A stretch of 64,000 nt of DNA from positions 37,628 to 101,627 of the IMG/VR virus record IMGVR_UViG_3300022674_000045; one strand, written 5' to 3'. This document shows positions 50,464 through 60,580 of the stretch, in pieces (the stretch's first letter is position 1; every line of letters begins with the position of its first letter). Source of the stretch: a virus. The translations under genes were made by a program, and so were the position numbers. Below the pieces are notes generated by a model that was not told where the DNA came from, made no database searches, and saw nothing but the letters and a program-made list of their open reading frames with translations.

Positions 50464-50724
50464 TTAGGTTGCGTCAACTAATGCGGGTTGTCGTGGATTA
50501 TCCAAGTCAAAAATAAGCTTTTTGCCAGGGTAGCTATCAGCTGTATTTTTAATTACATTTTTAATTCCTGATTGCATAAAATTGTTAGTATAATAAATTT
50601 GAATACCACCTTTGAAATTAAAAGCTACTCCATCATGAGTTTCAGAAACATCAACTAACTCACTTCTAGGAACAGTTATTTTCATTTCTCCACGTTTAAT
50701 TGTAATTGTAGCGTCTTCAGCCAT
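50464..50724 (-). CDS. Unknown 86-residue protein
   Basis: The protein is beta-rich (ITIKRGEMKITVPRSELVDV, VAFNFKGGIQIYY) with an acidic end. GAGGAG lies upstream of the ATG. It is the last gene of the RNA polymerase set 2 unit before the RNA array. Not recognised. Confidence 0.6.
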   Translation of the reverse strand: MAEDATITIKRGEMKITVPRSELVDVSETHDGVAFNFKGGIQIYYTNNFMQSGIKNVIKNTADSYPGKKLIFDLDNPRQPALVDAT

Positions 50725-50728
50725 TCGT

Positions 50729-51343
50729 TTACTCCTCTCTTAAAGCTAATAATATGGAAACATATAAAGCTTTTGATTTTTCACAAAACCATTCAATAAG
50801 TTTCTCTTTATCATATGTTCTAAAAAAATCAGTAATTAACTCGGAATAATGATGGGTGTCCAACTGTTCTTCAATCTCCCTAAGTATTTTAGGAATATTT
50901 TGTTCGCAAAACTTTTGAAGTTGGAATGAGTTTAAATCTGGGTTTAAATATTTCCATACATCAGTTATAAATTTTTCGTGCTTAAATTCTACAAACTCTA
51001 TAAAGTCAAAAAGTTCGTTAATATCCTCCTGATTATAAAACGGATTTACTTTAACTGAAAATTCAAATCCATATTTCTCTGGAAGTTTTTGTACAATTGC
51101 AAATGCTAAATATTGTTGGTTCTTTAAAGTATGTCTTTTAATATGAGAGATTACAGAATTATAATTTTCTTTAAATTCCGGTTTGCCCATATAATCTGTT
51201 ATATTCACAAAATAATATTGCATCAATCCAGCATCAACCACTGGAGTTGTCGTATTACCCTCAATCATTTCATCTTCATAATCATATTCTGGTAGTGGAA
51301 ATGTATTTCCACACAAAACTTTTAGTTCTTCAGAGTCGTACAT
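50729..51343 (-). CDS. Unknown 204-residue protein after RNAP beta
   Basis: The protein is acidic, helical and aromatic, with no recognised motif. It starts 1 nt after the set 2 beta stop with GAGGG upstream. Co-translation with the polymerase suggests an accessory role, by position only. Confidence 0.55.
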   Translation of the reverse strand: MYDSEELKVLCGNTFPLPEYDYEDEMIEGNTTTPVVDAGLMQYYFVNITDYMGKPEFKENYNSVISHIKRHTLKNQQYLAFAIVQKLPEKYGFEFSVKVNPFYNQEDINELFDFIEFVEFKHEKFITDVWKYLNPDLNSFQLQKFCEQNIPKILREIEEQLDTHHYSELITDFFRTYDKEKLIEWFCEKSKALYVSILLALREE

Positions 51344-51344
51344 T

Positions 51345-54300
51345 TTAATCCCTCGTTAACATTAATGAAATAAAATATGAGTTTAATAAATCTTTGGCCG
51401 GAGAAACCTTGGCTTCACGATATCCGGCATTTCCATTTTTAATAATATCTGCTAAAATTTCCTCTTTTGTTACATAATCATCTGATAGAGGTCCCATAAA
51501 TTCAGAAAGTACTGCTGGACAATTATAGGATATAAATGAATATGTATCAAGCTCTCCCAATCTTTGACCACCTTCATTTCGTTTACCCGCTGTTGGTTGG
51601 CTTGTTTTTCCAGAGACAGGGCCAGTTGATCGTCCATAGATTTTTGCATCACTCATATGTTCAAGTTTTGCAATATACATATACCCAACAGGAACAGCTT
51701 TGGCTGTTTTGGTATTAAACTCTGGTAAAGTCAATTTATATGCAGTTTTTAATCCCAAAACATTTAATGATGTTTTAATATCATTATGACTTGGAGCTTT
51801 AAATGGGGGTATAATAATTGGATAAAAACCTGTTTTCTTAACTTGTGCCACAAGTTCATTATATCTAGCTGTTGATAATCTGCTTAAGTTAGCAATCAAT
51901 CTTGTTGTTGCTTTTTTGTTTGGAGATTTATCAAGAGGCCCATAAACTTTTTTGATCAATTCTATTGCTTTTGGTTTTGTAAGAGTTGGAATTAATCTTC
52001 CCAACTCTCTTGCCATAAGACCACAATACATTTCATATAATTGACCAATATTCATTCTACCCAACAACCCTAATGGGTTTAATACAATATCAACTCTTTC
52101 ACCGTTTGGAAGTCGCGGCATTAATTCATCTTTTTCAACTAATGATATAATACCCTTATTTCCATAGCGATTGCATAGTTTATCTCCGAATCCAACTCTC
52201 AATTCCTGTTCGATTCTAAATCTGATAAGAACTCCTTTAACAGAAACTCCCTTCACCATAAATTTATCTTTCGGTGGTTTAGGATATTTTTTGTTTGTTC
52301 TATTTATCAATTCTTTCAACTCTGGAAATTTATTATCTTCCACATTTGAGAATACTTGAATATCAACTATTCTCCCTCCCGGACTCTTTTTAATATATTG
52401 TCCAGCAAAAAGATCTGTTGTTTCGTCATCCTCAAACCCAATAATGTCTTCAATATCACCAAATGTTTTTCTTAGTAAAGGTTGTCCTTTTTCAATAGGT
52501 TCTCCAATCTTTGCTATATATAACAACCTATCATTTTCTGCTAACATTACTTCTTCTTCAACACCATGTAAAGATGTCAACATATCGTTGTTTGCTACTC
52601 TTTCATTAATAACAGCACCATCTTCAAAATTAAACCCCTTATACGGCATTAGAGCTGCTAATAATGGCCTTCCCAATGAGATTGATCCTTGTGACATACA
52701 AGCGCCTTCTGCAATAACATCACCTTCTTTAACATTTTGACCAGGTTTAACAATAGCATTAAAAACACTTAATGTATTTTTACCTGAACCTGAACGAAGG
52801 TGTACAGGCGATATATCAACCACATCAGACCGTCTTTGACCGCATTGTACTTTAATTGCATCCTTTGTTACACTTAATATCTTTCCTGTGCATGGAGCGC
52901 GTTTTACGAAGTTCTCTGATAATACATCAGTTAATATTGATTCATAACCAGATTGAACAACAGGAGGTTGTGGATTCTTCAACGGCAACATTTGTTTAGC
53001 TTGATTTGCAAGCATGATAACACGAGCACCATCTGTATTTTCTAAAAATGGAACCATACATGTCGAAGTTGAAAGCATTCCAGACCCTTCTTTATCATCT
53101 AATTGTTTTGTGCCAAACAATCCACGAGATGATGAAATAAGAGCATCAATCGTTAGTTGTTGAACAATTCCAATGTTTCCACCTTCAGGTGTATCCAATG
53201 GGTCAATATTTCCAAAATATGTTGGGTGTATATTACGAGCTACAGCATGTATAGCTCTTTTATCAGGAATACCACCAACCTTTTTACCGACTGGGGAAAT
53301 TCTTGTCATTGTTGACATTTCTTCAATTGGATTTGCATATTCCATATCAACAACCAACTCGGTCATTAAGAAATCACTTAATACTTTTGTTTGAGGAACT
53401 TCAAATTGAGCTTCTGTATTTCCTGATAATACTTGACTTCTATATGTAGTATATGCTGCGAGAATCTGTTTTTGTGCAAGGTGAACAAGAACCTCTGAGT
53501 TTCTAATACGTTGATTAGATAGATCATTTCTTTCAATCACAAATCCTTGTACAACTTTTTCCGTCATATACTGCATAATCAAATCTAATGTAGTGGGTAA
53601 CTGTTTTGTTTTTAATACTTGTTTAACAACAGGATCAACAATATTTTGTAGGTTTTGACTGATCAAAAATGGAGCATTGATTCGACCAGTTAATTGAATT
53701 ATTAGATCCTCAAAATACTCGGTCGTTGGAAATTCTTTTTCAATTTTATATTGCTCAGGTTTCCCATGCATAAAACCTTTACATAATTGTTTTTTAAGAT
53801 CTGTGTCAACATTTGTAAATATCACATATTGATCGTTTTTAATTTTACCAAAAAATTCAACGTTATCAGGCTTACTAGAAACAATATCATATGTTATTTT
53901 ATATTGTTTACAGGTTTCTCTAAAACCAAAACTAAATGCTAATAAAAAGAATAGAGGCATTTTATATGACATAAATGATTCAAGATATTTTACACGTCTT
54001 AAATCTTTTACATAAATTCTAAATACTGAATATGAACTTTCAAATCTTGAATGACCAGGCTTTGGGAATGTTATTGGATCCTGTACAATTTGATTTGTAA
54101 GGCATTTTTGTTTTCCGTTTAGTCGGAACACTCCAGTATCAGGATCAATTCTTGGAAGTTCAATTTTTACATTGTGCGTATTTCCAAAATCATCTTTTAA
54201 AACAATCGTTGCAATATTTAGATCGGACTTCATAATTTCACCTGGTCTTCCTGGTTTAGGTGCAATAGTAAAATTCTCTATTCTTAGAGGAATATCTTTT

Positions 54301-55430
54301 GTTTCCAATACCTTAAATGAGTTCGTCAGATCTTTTTTCAAATTTGTTTGAAAATCCACCTGTCTCTTTTTAAATATATGACCTGGAGATTTTCCATCTG
54401 TCATTGCAGTAGGATCATATACTGAAATAGTTTCATCAGTTGAAAGAGCAACTGCCTTTTCTGGTTGCAGTAAATCACCTGCCAAACTTTTATCAACAGC
54501 TTGTAATGCTTTTAATTTATTTTTTGATGAAATATTTTTAGATAGTAATTTTGATCTTTCCAAATCCCCACTTGTTTTATAAAAGATTGATGCAGTTGCA
54601 ACATCTTTAATATCATCCACTGTTGCGTCACCAGAAACTATTTTCTCTGCTTGATCTGGATCCGTTGATAAAAATGATTGAATAGCCGCTTTAATTTTCC
54701 CTTTATTTTCAGGTTCAAGATGTTTATCAAGAGCTTTTACGACAACATTGGCGGCTTTGTTGCTTTCTTCTTCTTGTTCTTCTTCTGTAGGAACTCCTTT
54801 TAATGTACGCATATAGTTAACTATTCTCTGAAATTTAAATTCTTTATCTTTAACCAATAGTCTATATGCTGGGTTTCCATGTGACATTGTATTTAACATC
54901 ATAGCATCAAATGGAAAATTTCCATCTTTCATATCTCTAATAAAAGGAAATATTTTTCTATTAACAAATGAATTTACATCTTTATTGAGATCAACTGCAT
55001 ATAAAAGAATTTTCTGATAGTTTCCAGGAAACTGGTTCGCTGCTGTCATTAAAGCATTTTTCAAAAGAAATCCGGCTCTTTGACGATAATTAGTTGGCTT
55101 ATACATTACATCAATAGCGTTGACATATTGTGATAAATCAAGTATAGCATTCTTTCCGGCTGGAACTTTTTGTCTTATTGAATATGGAATTAAATTCAAT
55201 GAACGATATAATCTCACAAGATCAGGTGTTAATCTGGTTCTTGGAATTGTTGTCATTGGAACAGAAACAACTCTAAAATCTACTTTCATTATATTCATCT
55301 TACTATATTCTTCTATAAGATTTGTGTTTTCGGGAAAGTATATCAATAGAAATGGTTCTTTTGTATTAATGGGGAACCTTACCCCATTGACAACATGAGT
55401 ATATTGTCTCCAACTTTTAAATTGAATCAT
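51345..55430 (-). CDS. Phage RNA polymerase beta subunit, set 2
   Basis: The 1361-residue protein is a second full-length beta subunit. It has a ~350-residue N-terminal extension relative to set 1. RISPVGKKVGG near residue 707 and TYFGNIDPLDTPEGGNIG cover the rifampicin-pocket region. GFNFEDGAVINER, GDKLCNRYGNKG near residue 1080 with NPLGLLGRMNIGQ, and KRNEGGQRLGELD near the end complete the core. It is transcribed after its beta' partner (17-nt gap). It is very diverged from set 1, so the two are not recent duplicates. The extension contains an acidic coiled segment near 215-235. Confidence 0.93.
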   Translation of the reverse strand: MIQFKSWRQYTHVVNGVRFPINTKEPFLLIYFPENTNLIEEYSKMNIMKVDFRVVSVPMTTIPRTRLTPDLVRLYRSLNLIPYSIRQKVPAGKNAILDLSQYVNAIDVMYKPTNYRQRAGFLLKNALMTAANQFPGNYQKILLYAVDLNKDVNSFVNRKIFPFIRDMKDGNFPFDAMMLNTMSHGNPAYRLLVKDKEFKFQRIVNYMRTLKGVPTEEEQEEESNKAANVVVKALDKHLEPENKGKIKAAIQSFLSTDPDQAEKIVSGDATVDDIKDVATASIFYKTSGDLERSKLLSKNISSKNKLKALQAVDKSLAGDLLQPEKAVALSTDETISVYDPTAMTDGKSPGHIFKKRQVDFQTNLKKDLTNSFKVLETKDIPLRIENFTIAPKPGRPGEIMKSDLNIATIVLKDDFGNTHNVKIELPRIDPDTGVFRLNGKQKCLTNQIVQDPITFPKPGHSRFESSYSVFRIYVKDLRRVKYLESFMSYKMPLFFLLAFSFGFRETCKQYKITYDIVSSKPDNVEFFGKIKNDQYVIFTNVDTDLKKQLCKGFMHGKPEQYKIEKEFPTTEYFEDLIIQLTGRINAPFLISQNLQNIVDPVVKQVLKTKQLPTTLDLIMQYMTEKVVQGFVIERNDLSNQRIRNSEVLVHLAQKQILAAYTTYRSQVLSGNTEAQFEVPQTKVLSDFLMTELVVDMEYANPIEEMSTMTRISPVGKKVGGIPDKRAIHAVARNIHPTYFGNIDPLDTPEGGNIGIVQQLTIDALISSSRGLFGTKQLDDKEGSGMLSTSTCMVPFLENTDGARVIMLANQAKQMLPLKNPQPPVVQSGYESILTDVLSENFVKRAPCTGKILSVTKDAIKVQCGQRRSDVVDISPVHLRSGSGKNTLSVFNAIVKPGQNVKEGDVIAEGACMSQGSISLGRPLLAALMPYKGFNFEDGAVINERVANNDMLTSLHGVEEEVMLAENDRLLYIAKIGEPIEKGQPLLRKTFGDIEDIIGFEDDETTDLFAGQYIKKSPGGRIVDIQVFSNVEDNKFPELKELINRTNKKYPKPPKDKFMVKGVSVKGVLIRFRIEQELRVGFGDKLCNRYGNKGIISLVEKDELMPRLPNGERVDIVLNPLGLLGRMNIGQLYEMYCGLMARELGRLIPTLTKPKAIELIKKVYGPLDKSPNKKATTRLIANLSRLSTARYNELVAQVKKTGFYPIIIPPFKAPSHNDIKTSLNVLGLKTAYKLTLPEFNTKTAKAVPVGYMYIAKLEHMSDAKIYGRSTGPVSGKTSQPTAGKRNEGGQRLGELDTYSFISYNCPAVLSEFMGPLSDDYVTKEEILADIIKNGNAGYREAKVSPAKDLLNSYFISLMLTRD

Positions 55431-55447
55431 TATAATTCTCCGTCAAT

Positions 55448-58400
55448 TTATCGCTTTTTAATCTCCACTAAATTGCCTGTCAACACTCTTTCAAGAATGC
55501 TTTCTTCACCAACATCTTCAGTAACGAGACCGGTCTTAATGGCTTCATTAATATTTTCAAATGCCAACCCTTGAATGAAACTTGATTTGAATACAATTTT
55601 CTTGATGTTTATCATTACAGGATCCCATTTTTTACCAAGTCTTGCTGGAAGGCTTTGATTAGTTCTATCTCTTAAAGCTTGGGATAATAGTATTTCAAGG
55701 TGAACAGAATCAATGTCTCTTAGAGGCCCATATATTGCAAATAGTTTTAAGAATAAATGGTCTGCATCTTTGTATATTTCACGACCTCCCAATAATCTTT
55801 TTACATAATTGATTTGTGCTTTTGTATCATCTGTTTGCATTGGAACTTCTAGAATTGTACTGTCTTTGGTAAATACTAATTTTAAAGTATCTTTTCCTTC
55901 ATAGGAAAAATCATAAGCTTTTAGTATTGCTGGGTAGTCCAATATAATATTAAATATAGCATCATCAAATTCAACTTTACATACTAACGATTTAACATAG
56001 ATTTCTGTTTCATCATCACCCCAAACTAAATCATCTGGTAGTGGATAATCATCAAGTGATATTGACATTACCATATCTTTTTTAGCAAATAATTCAGTAC
56101 TATTTTGACCCAAACATCTAGATACAATGTCTTGTGTTGTTAATGGATCATTTTGGACAATATCATATTTAATATTACGTTCTTGAATCTTTACTGCTCC
56201 ACCCGTATGAAAGGTTTTCATGATTGTTTGAGTTCCAGCTTCACCTACAAGCTGTGCCGCAAGAACACCAGCATATGGAGTTCTATGTCTTAATAATAAA
56301 TCTCCGTAACAGGTATGACAAATCTTTTGAGATTCACATAACATCGGTGATCTTAAATTTACAACATCACCTATTTTTGTTCCTGCTGGATCAAATTTTT
56401 CAATCTTATTTCCTTTTAAAACATATCGTCCGTTGAATCTTCCTTGCATTTCTTTATTCATTCTGAATCTTAACACACGATTTGTTTTACAATCTTTTAA
56501 ATTATGATCAATTTCAACACTATTTAAAACATATGCTAATTGTCTTGAAAAATATCCTGTATCAGCTGTATTCAAAACACGGTCACTAATACCCTTTCTT
56601 GCACCTGAGGACGCTTCAAAATATTCGGTGTTAGTCAATCCATCAGCAAATGATCCTTCAATTGGAGGTATAACTTTTCCTTGTGGATCAGCGATCAATC
56701 CTTTTGCAACCAAAATTTGCATTGGTTGCGTCCATCCTTTTCCGGCCCCTGATTCAACCAAATCATACAACCCTGTATTTTTTAAATGCTCAACTAATAA
56801 TTTTTGTGCTTGTTTTAATAATGCTGCAGTTTCCTCGGTTGATGCATTTTTCAATTTCTTTTTTAATGCAAGGATTGAATCTGGTAATTGAATATCATCA
56901 AGTGATAGTGTAGGTGCCATTATTGTTGCAAATTTAAAAGCAATAGTTTTTAATGCAGAAAATGTATTAACCGCTTGTTCCTGACCATATTTTCTTAGAA
57001 TTACTGGAATTAAACTGTTTGCAAATTTCTTTGTCACAACTTGCTCTATAAATGGGAATGAAGTCGGAAAGGCACTATTAAATATTGCCTTTCCCATTGT
57101 TGTAACATGACCACGATATTTTACTGGAATATATGGGTCAGTTGCGGATTCTAAATCTTTATCAAATACTTGTATTGGAGATTGTGCCTTCTTTACATCT
57201 TTTGTTAATGTGTATAAACCAGCTGCCATCTCTTTTGATAATTCAAATGTTATTGCTGAATCACTATCTCCGGCTTCTCCCTTCATCATTTTATTTTTAA
57301 CATCCTCTTGTGCTTCATTTGTAATTGGATGATAAATGGCCATTGTATCACCATCAAAGTCAGCATTGAACCCACCAACCTGTAATGTACACAACTGAAT
57401 AGAGTTTCCTGAAACTAAAATTGGTTTAAACCCACGAACTGATTCTGGTCTAAGTGCTGGGTCACGTTTCAATAAAACGTATCTTCCCATCATTGCAACT
57501 TCTGCGGCATCCCATATTATATTATATAAATCTTTAGGGATGTTATCATCGTTTTTAATTCCCTTGAATATTAGTTTTATACTATCAATGGATAATTCAA
57601 ATCCTGTATATGATTTTACAGAATCTTCTAGTTTCTTTTGATCAACTTTCCCAGAATGAAACAATCTATAAATAATAAACGGTTCAAATAAACTAACGGC
57701 TAATCTTAGTGGAACCCCAACTTCATTTACTTTTAATGATGGACCTGGAGTAATAACAGCACGGCCAGTAAAATCAGCACGTTTTGCTAGCAAACTTGAA
57801 CGTATAATACCGCTTTTCTTTTGAATTAGCTTGCGAATAAAATTATCATGCTCTATAACAGCTTTTTGTAACTGATAATTTAAAAGATCAAATAATGGTC
57901 CCTTTCCAGTACTTTTAATCTGATATGAACGTCTCAACAATGCCCAATAATATTCATTCAAAGGATTTACAATCCACATTCCTTTGGCATCTTGATATGC
58001 AGTTCTTTGCTCTGGTGGAATGACTGGGATCATATCAATAAATAAATTTCCTTCTTTGGATGCCTGCTCAATCTTTTTAATGAATTTTTCTCTTGTGTCT
58101 GTTCCACCTCTGAATTTTATTTTTGGAATAGCCTGCATAAATTCAGAGATTCCTGTAACTCCATTTGGATCTTCTTGTAGTGATCCCGCATCAGTGACGC
58201 TAAAAGAGCTTTCAGTTGATAAATACTTTTCAATTTTTCTATCTAATTGAATCAAAAGCAAATATGCAGATGGATGAATTACTTGAGCATTCAAATTAAT
58301 ATATGAAAAAGTTTTCTTTCTTTCCGGAGACTCCTCCGGTCCAAAGATGATTTCGGAGAATACTCCTTCTGGATGCCACTCTCCTGGTTTTGAAAGCATC

Positions 58401-58462
58401 TGCGTTGAAGTTACGGGTTTCAAACCCTTTTTAAAATTCTTGGTGTCTAAAAATTGTATCAT
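55448..58462 (-). CDS. Phage RNA polymerase beta' subunit, set 2
   Basis: The 1004-residue protein is a second intact beta' core. LLAKRADFTGRAVITPGPS lies near residues 224-242. NADFDGDTM at about 366-374 is the catalytic magnesium site. SSGARKGISDRVLNTADTGYFSRQ covers the bridge-helix region, and CESQKICHTCYG precedes LAAQLVGEAGTQ. The N-terminal zinc knuckle seen in set 1 is absent; the equivalent stretch near residues 40-55 has no cysteine pairs. The protein has a longer C-terminal region than set 1. Confidence 0.93.
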   Translation of the reverse strand: MIQFLDTKNFKKGLKPVTSTQMLSKPGEWHPEGVFSEIIFGPEESPERKKTFSYINLNAQVIHPSAYLLLIQLDRKIEKYLSTESSFSVTDAGSLQEDPNGVTGISEFMQAIPKIKFRGGTDTREKFIKKIEQASKEGNLFIDMIPVIPPEQRTAYQDAKGMWIVNPLNEYYWALLRRSYQIKSTGKGPLFDLLNYQLQKAVIEHDNFIRKLIQKKSGIIRSSLLAKRADFTGRAVITPGPSLKVNEVGVPLRLAVSLFEPFIIYRLFHSGKVDQKKLEDSVKSYTGFELSIDSIKLIFKGIKNDDNIPKDLYNIIWDAAEVAMMGRYVLLKRDPALRPESVRGFKPILVSGNSIQLCTLQVGGFNADFDGDTMAIYHPITNEAQEDVKNKMMKGEAGDSDSAITFELSKEMAAGLYTLTKDVKKAQSPIQVFDKDLESATDPYIPVKYRGHVTTMGKAIFNSAFPTSFPFIEQVVTKKFANSLIPVILRKYGQEQAVNTFSALKTIAFKFATIMAPTLSLDDIQLPDSILALKKKLKNASTEETAALLKQAQKLLVEHLKNTGLYDLVESGAGKGWTQPMQILVAKGLIADPQGKVIPPIEGSFADGLTNTEYFEASSGARKGISDRVLNTADTGYFSRQLAYVLNSVEIDHNLKDCKTNRVLRFRMNKEMQGRFNGRYVLKGNKIEKFDPAGTKIGDVVNLRSPMLCESQKICHTCYGDLLLRHRTPYAGVLAAQLVGEAGTQTIMKTFHTGGAVKIQERNIKYDIVQNDPLTTQDIVSRCLGQNSTELFAKKDMVMSISLDDYPLPDDLVWGDDETEIYVKSLVCKVEFDDAIFNIILDYPAILKAYDFSYEGKDTLKLVFTKDSTILEVPMQTDDTKAQINYVKRLLGGREIYKDADHLFLKLFAIYGPLRDIDSVHLEILLSQALRDRTNQSLPARLGKKWDPVMINIKKIVFKSSFIQGLAFENINEAIKTGLVTEDVGEESILERVLTGNLVEIKKR

Positions 58463-58464
58463 TA

Positions 58465-58914
58465 TTAGTTGCCTTTATACATATCTAGGTGTTGTTTGAT
58501 ATTTTTAAACATTCTTGTTACTTTAGCTTTTCTTGCTCCTGCTGACATGGGTTTTGGAACTTCTTTAGATAAAACACTATGTCTGTGATTCAATTGATTT
58601 AAAATTTTTTGAATATCATTAGAATCAAACATATCTGCTTTTTGCGCCATAAGTTTTTGAACCATTTTAATTGCAACAGCAATAACTTTTGGATCTTCTA
58701 TCCCAGCTCTGTTACATAATGGAATTAAGTATGGAGCTGTATCTCGACCAATTGGAAGTAGCTGTAAGAAACATTTTGGTTTCTCTCCATATAGTCTATC
58801 TCTTAAATCTTTGTTTTGTAAATATGAAAGACTATCTTCTGGATTAATTAACTCGTTTGCTTTTCTAATTAGTTCTGATAAGTGGTGAATATCTTTCTTC
58901 AATTTTGTACTCAT
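58465..58914 (-). CDS. Unknown protein heading RNAP set 2 operon
   Basis: It is 149 residues from ATG 58914 (GGAGGG 9 nt upstream); the longer frame to 59010 runs through the terminator region. The protein is basic and helical, with LQLLPIGRDTAPYLIPLC in the middle and an Arg/Lys-rich C-terminus. It is first in the beta'-beta operon after a strong terminator. Possible RNAP-associated factor; not recognised. Confidence 0.6.
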   Translation of the reverse strand: MSTKLKKDIHHLSELIRKANELINPEDSLSYLQNKDLRDRLYGEKPKCFLQLLPIGRDTAPYLIPLCNRAGIEDPKVIAVAIKMVQKLMAQKADMFDSNDIQKILNQLNHRHSVLSKEVPKPMSAGARKAKVTRMFKNIKQHLDMYKGN

Positions 58915-58954
58915 TTTAATAAACCCTCCGTATCGTGGGTGTACATACCTCTTT

Positions 58955-58982
58955 GTAATTTGTTCTAAAAAATATATAGTTA
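58955..58982 (-). promoter_or_regulatory. AT-rich promoter-like region of RNAP set 2 operon
   Basis: Between the terminator and the first gene the minus strand reads CTAACTATATATTTTTTAG, a weaker relative of the repeated TCTATATATATTAAT motif. It is at the expected place for a promoter but does not match the full motif, so it may use different specificity. Confidence 0.3.
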
Positions 58983-59020
58983 GAAAAAATAAATTGGGGG
59001 AGTGTTTCATCCCCCAATTT
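58983..59020 (-). terminator. Strong intrinsic terminator
   Basis: AAATTGGGGG and CCCCCAATTT (58991-59020) form a perfect 10-bp stem around a 10-nt loop, followed by ATTTTTTC on the minus strand. It begins 3 nt after the stop of the gene ending at 59023. Confidence 0.9.
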
Positions 59021-59022
59021 AT

Positions 59023-60474
59023 TTAAAAATCAGCGTTCATCAACTTGGTCATCTCAGAGATTTGCTTCTCAACTTTCCCAGCGAAATACAATGTATAGAA
59101 TTGAACCATACTTTGCTCAATTTTTGATAATGGAATACCACCAAGTTTCTTACCTGTCAGAATATCACAGAAATCAACTCGTGAAATTCTTCCAACATAA
59201 TGACACAACAATGCATGAGGGAGTATCTTTCCATTGAAACCATAAAAATTCTGATGCTCATCTTGAATTGCTATATACTCATGTATTGATTTGATTTTAT
59301 ATGTTGTCGATAACGATGGACTTTTTAACGGATAGAAATTCAGCAATGCGAATAAATCTTTGTAATCTGTACCGAATACTTTTCTGAATAGATTTTGCAT
59401 GTAGACTGAAATAACTGCTGCATGCTCAGGTGATAGTGTCCGAAAATGATGATAAGGTATTTGCGTCATACTAGCCAATATTGGAAACACCAAAGTTTCA
59501 CATAGGGGCGAAACATACTCAATTTCCGATGCTCTTTCATGAAATGAAATTATATTTTCATCCCCTGCATTACTATTACTGTTTTCCATTGTTATTGTGC
59601 TTATACGCTGCAACATCTCATAAACTTTTTCGTATGCAATACCTTTTAATCTTCCAAGAGTATCATTATAACTGTACGTTTTTAAATTGTCAGTATTGAT
59701 CCCTTGAATGTCCTCTGTTGAAATACTATCATCATAAACAATTGATCCCTTATAAACTGATCTAAGGAACCACTTTACCGATTCATCTATTACCCCCACA
59801 AAATAGGTAATCGGATTCTTGTCTTCTTCACAAAGGATTAAAATGTGATTCATAATAAAATTAAAAATTTCAATTACATGAACTCCAATATCTTTACCTT
59901 GAACATTTTTAATATATTCCCACATAAATCTATCTGTGAGATTATATCTGAATGTCTTGGTCTTAATAACATCGTAAATTTTTCTGATAACATCTGTTTC
60001 AACAATTTCTGATGCTAACTTGTTATATACTTCACGATGTAATGTTTGCCCTAACTTCAATTGATCGTTATTTGATATTACTGAATAAATTTTCAAATAA
60101 CATGACAATCGAATAATCTTTTCAATTTCATCGGGCATAAAAAGAATTGAATTTTTCTTGACCTTGGTAACATCGACAAATTGTGAAAAATCAATCTGTC
60201 TTGATTGTAAATATGCATCTGCATATTTTTTGATCTGTGGAATGTTATCAATGATTGTCTGAGGCTTTCGATCCTCATCTTGACAATCAATTAGCAATTG
60301 CACAAACCAGTCGCTGAACTCTTCTCCGCAACATTCAGCAACGCCCTCTATAAATTTTGTCACAATAAAATATTTATTGGTGACAGAAGAAGATAAGAGC
60401 ATGAGTTTTATTGGTTCGTGTTTTTCATCAATTACTGTCCATTCCTTCGGGCCATTCTGTTCAATTCGCAGCAA
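59023..60474 (-). CDS. Unknown 483-residue protein
   Basis: The protein is mainly helical and aromatic without recognisable motifs. AGGAGG sits 7 nt before TTG 60474, which I take as the start; a GTG nine bases upstream overlaps the ribosome site itself and is unlikely. It is a single-gene unit, with the AT-rich promoter motif about 65 nt upstream and a strong terminator just downstream. A role as a specificity or accessory factor for a phage polymerase is possible by analogy with the extra subunit of phiKZ polymerases, but nothing in the sequence proves it. Confidence 0.6.
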   Translation of the reverse strand: MLRIEQNGPKEWTVIDEKHEPIKLMLLSSSVTNKYFIVTKFIEGVAECCGEEFSDWFVQLLIDCQDEDRKPQTIIDNIPQIKKYADAYLQSRQIDFSQFVDVTKVKKNSILFMPDEIEKIIRLSCYLKIYSVISNNDQLKLGQTLHREVYNKLASEIVETDVIRKIYDVIKTKTFRYNLTDRFMWEYIKNVQGKDIGVHVIEIFNFIMNHILILCEEDKNPITYFVGVIDESVKWFLRSVYKGSIVYDDSISTEDIQGINTDNLKTYSYNDTLGRLKGIAYEKVYEMLQRISTITMENSNSNAGDENIISFHERASEIEYVSPLCETLVFPILASMTQIPYHHFRTLSPEHAAVISVYMQNLFRKVFGTDYKDLFALLNFYPLKSPSLSTTYKIKSIHEYIAIQDEHQNFYGFNGKILPHALLCHYVGRISRVDFCDILTGKKLGGIPLSKIEQSMVQFYTLYFAGKVEKQISEMTKLMNADF

Positions 60475-60538
60475 AAAATACACCTCCTACTTGATTTAGT
60501 TTTTGTGGGGACACAATAAATAACGAACACTTCTCATC

Positions 60539-60562
60539 TATTCATAAATTAATATATATAGA
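60539..60562 (-). promoter_or_regulatory. AT-rich phage promoter-like motif, third copy
   Basis: TCTATATATATTAAT, three bases, TGAATA on the minus strand, in the 97-bp gap before the unit 59023-60474. Identical 15-base block and spacing to the copies at 6309 and 50421. Confidence 0.55.
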
Positions 60563-60580
60563 TTGAAGTGTTATAACTGG

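Noticed and set aside
58955-58982. A fourth full copy of the TCTATATATATTAAT motif before the RNAP set 2 operon
   Set aside because: Only the central TATATATT matches; the 3' TGAATA part is missing, so it is kept as a weak promoter-like region only.
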